NCBI GenBank assembly: GCA_002405755.1
Contig: DHMK01000017.1
Span: forward strand, 1-5,882
Reading direction: 5' to 3'
Source of the DNA: Clostridiales bacterium UBA4644
GTDB lineage: Bacteria > Bacillota > Clostridia > Oscillospirales > Butyricicoccaceae
DNA: 5,882 nucleotides
The notes under the pieces: model-generated
The model's input: the letters and a program-made list of their open reading frames with translations, nothing else
The model's database searches: none
Told to the model about the DNA's origin: nothing
In this document: positions 5,113 to 5,882 of the stretch, in pieces
How the letters are laid out: the number at the start of each line of letters is the position of its first letter
Position numbering within the stretch: the stretch's first letter is position 1
Program-made: the position numbers and the translations under genes

Positions 5113-5123
5113 TACTGCCAGCA
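5104..5123. promoter_or_regulatory. Imperfect inverted repeat over the HU -35, candidate operator
   Basis: TGCTGACA (5104-5111) and TGCCAGCA (5116-5123) form an 8-base inverted repeat with one mismatch and a 4-base centre. It covers the -35 of the HU promoter and lies just upstream of the divergent PAPS-reductase-like gene. A dimeric repressor bound here would block HU transcription and could control both genes. There is no second copy that I can see in the window. The operator role is inference. Confidence 0.4.
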
Positions 5124-5141
5124 AAAACAGAATCAGAGAGG

Positions 5142-5882
5142 ATGATCACGATTTCAAAAGAAAAGAAGAACACCCTGCATATCGCGTCCTGCTCCTTCGG
5201 CAAAGACAGCCTTGCCACGATCCTGCTGGCGCTGGAGCACGGGGAACCGCTGGATGAAGTGGTCTACTGTGAGGTGATGTTCGATAAAAGGACCTCCGGC
5301 GAGGTGCCGGAGCATCGGGCATTCATCTATGAGACTGCGATCCCCAGACTGGAACGGTTGGGCATCCCGGTCCGTGTGCTGCATTCGGATAAGACATATC
5401 TGGACCTGTTTGTCGGAGCCATTACCCGCGGTCCGAAAAAAGGACTTCGGCGCGGATTCCCTCTGTGCGGGCATTGCTACGTTCAGCGGGACTGCAAGCT
5501 TCGTCCCATCCGCCGGTATAACAGGACTCTGACGCCGGATACTGTGCAGTATGTGGGCATCGCCAGCGATGAGCCGGTGCGCTTGCGCCGCTTGCAGGAA
5601 AATCAGGTGTCCCTGCTGGAAAAATATCACTATACTGAAGAGGATGCAAAGCAGCTCTGCCAAACGGCAGGGCTGCTTTCACCTGTCTATGCGTTCACAG
5701 ACCGTGGCGGCTGCTGGTTCTGCCCGAATGCCAAGCGGAAGGAACTGCGGCACCTTTATGACAACCATCCGGAGCTGTGGGCGAAAATGCTTGAGCTGCA
5801 GGCAATGCCGGGAAAGGTGTCCGAGAAATTCAACCGCACGGAGCGCTTTTCCGACATCGATGCGGCATTCCGAAAAGAAGAT
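5142..5882 (+). CDS. PAPS-reductase-like PP-loop ATPase family protein (partial, runs off the window)
   Basis: At least 247 residues with no stop before the window end. The N-terminal PP-loop SCSFGKDS (16-23) follows the strand LHIA and is the ATP-pyrophosphatase motif of the adenine-nucleotide alpha-hydrolase fold, as in PAPS reductases and related sulfurtransfer enzymes. Other family-like points are VVYCEVMFD (40-48), GIASDEPVRLRRL (139-151), CGHC (109-112) and CWFC (191-194). The paired cysteines probably hold a metal or iron-sulfur cluster. The C-terminal ECGLH-type redox Cys of true assimilatory PAPS reductases is not seen, so sulfate reduction is unlikely. Such proteins are common on phages and mobile elements, and related ones (DndC) take part in DNA sulfur modification. 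The start is unsure: ATG 5142 directly touches AGAGAGG (5135-5141) with no spacer, but no better in-frame start exists. It is divergent from HU. Confidence 0.87.
   Translation, partial: MITISKEKKNTLHIASCSFGKDSLATILLALEHGEPLDEVVYCEVMFDKRTSGEVPEHRAFIYETAIPRLERLGIPVRVLHSDKTYLDLFVGAITRGPKKGLRRGFPLCGHCYVQRDCKLRPIRRYNRTLTPDTVQYVGIASDEPVRLRRLQENQVSLLEKYHYTEEDAKQLCQTAGLLSPVYAFTDRGGCWFCPNAKRKELRHLYDNHPELWAKMLELQAMPGKVSEKFNRTERFSDIDAAFRKED

Overview
This window looks like an accessory region of a moderately GC-rich Gram-positive anaerobe (Bacillota, probably a Clostridia or Oscillospiraceae-type gut organism). The basis is the strong AGGAGG-type Shine-Dalgarno sites, tightly packed small genes, ATGA-style overlaps, and gene families common on integrative/conjugative elements or prophages of these bacteria. 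No integrase, relaxase or phage structural gene is present, so calling it a mobile element is inference from gene content. No rRNA, tRNA, CRISPR array or insertion sequence was seen.

Left part (1-2482, all plus strand). The window opens inside a C5 cytosine DNA methyltransferase that is broken by an apparent one-base deletion near position 90. Its target-recognition and motif IX/X part continues in another frame to 764. It overlaps (ATGA) a GS/GCS-fold amidoligase (761-1723). Next come an 82-residue unknown protein (1729-1977, TTG start) and a gamma-glutamylcyclotransferase-like protein (1979-2482). Amidoligase, small protein and cyclotransferase form a compact cassette that could make and then remove or cyclise a gamma-glutamyl-type amide linkage.

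Middle (2484-3158). A 69-residue two-helix membrane protein lies on the minus strand, end to end with the cyclotransferase. A 145-base divergent intergenic region carrying a palindrome and an extended -10 promoter separates it from an 88-residue unknown protein (2839-3105). A strong intrinsic terminator follows.

Right part (3163-5882). A DUF3846-type protein overlaps a full-length S-adenosylmethionine synthetase (metK). No promoter space is visible between the upstream terminator and the ribosome site of this pair. An HU-family DNA-binding protein is on the minus strand, convergent with metK, with a terminator between them and a textbook TTGTCA-N17-TATAAT promoter. Divergent from HU is a PP-loop/PAPS-reductase-like ATPase with two CxxC motifs, cut by the window end.

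The most unusual points are the amidoligase/cyclotransferase cassette, an element-type metK close to a (broken) SAM-dependent methyltransferase, the DUF3846 gene whose ribosome site points at an ATC codon, and the terminator that must be read through to express DUF3846-metK.
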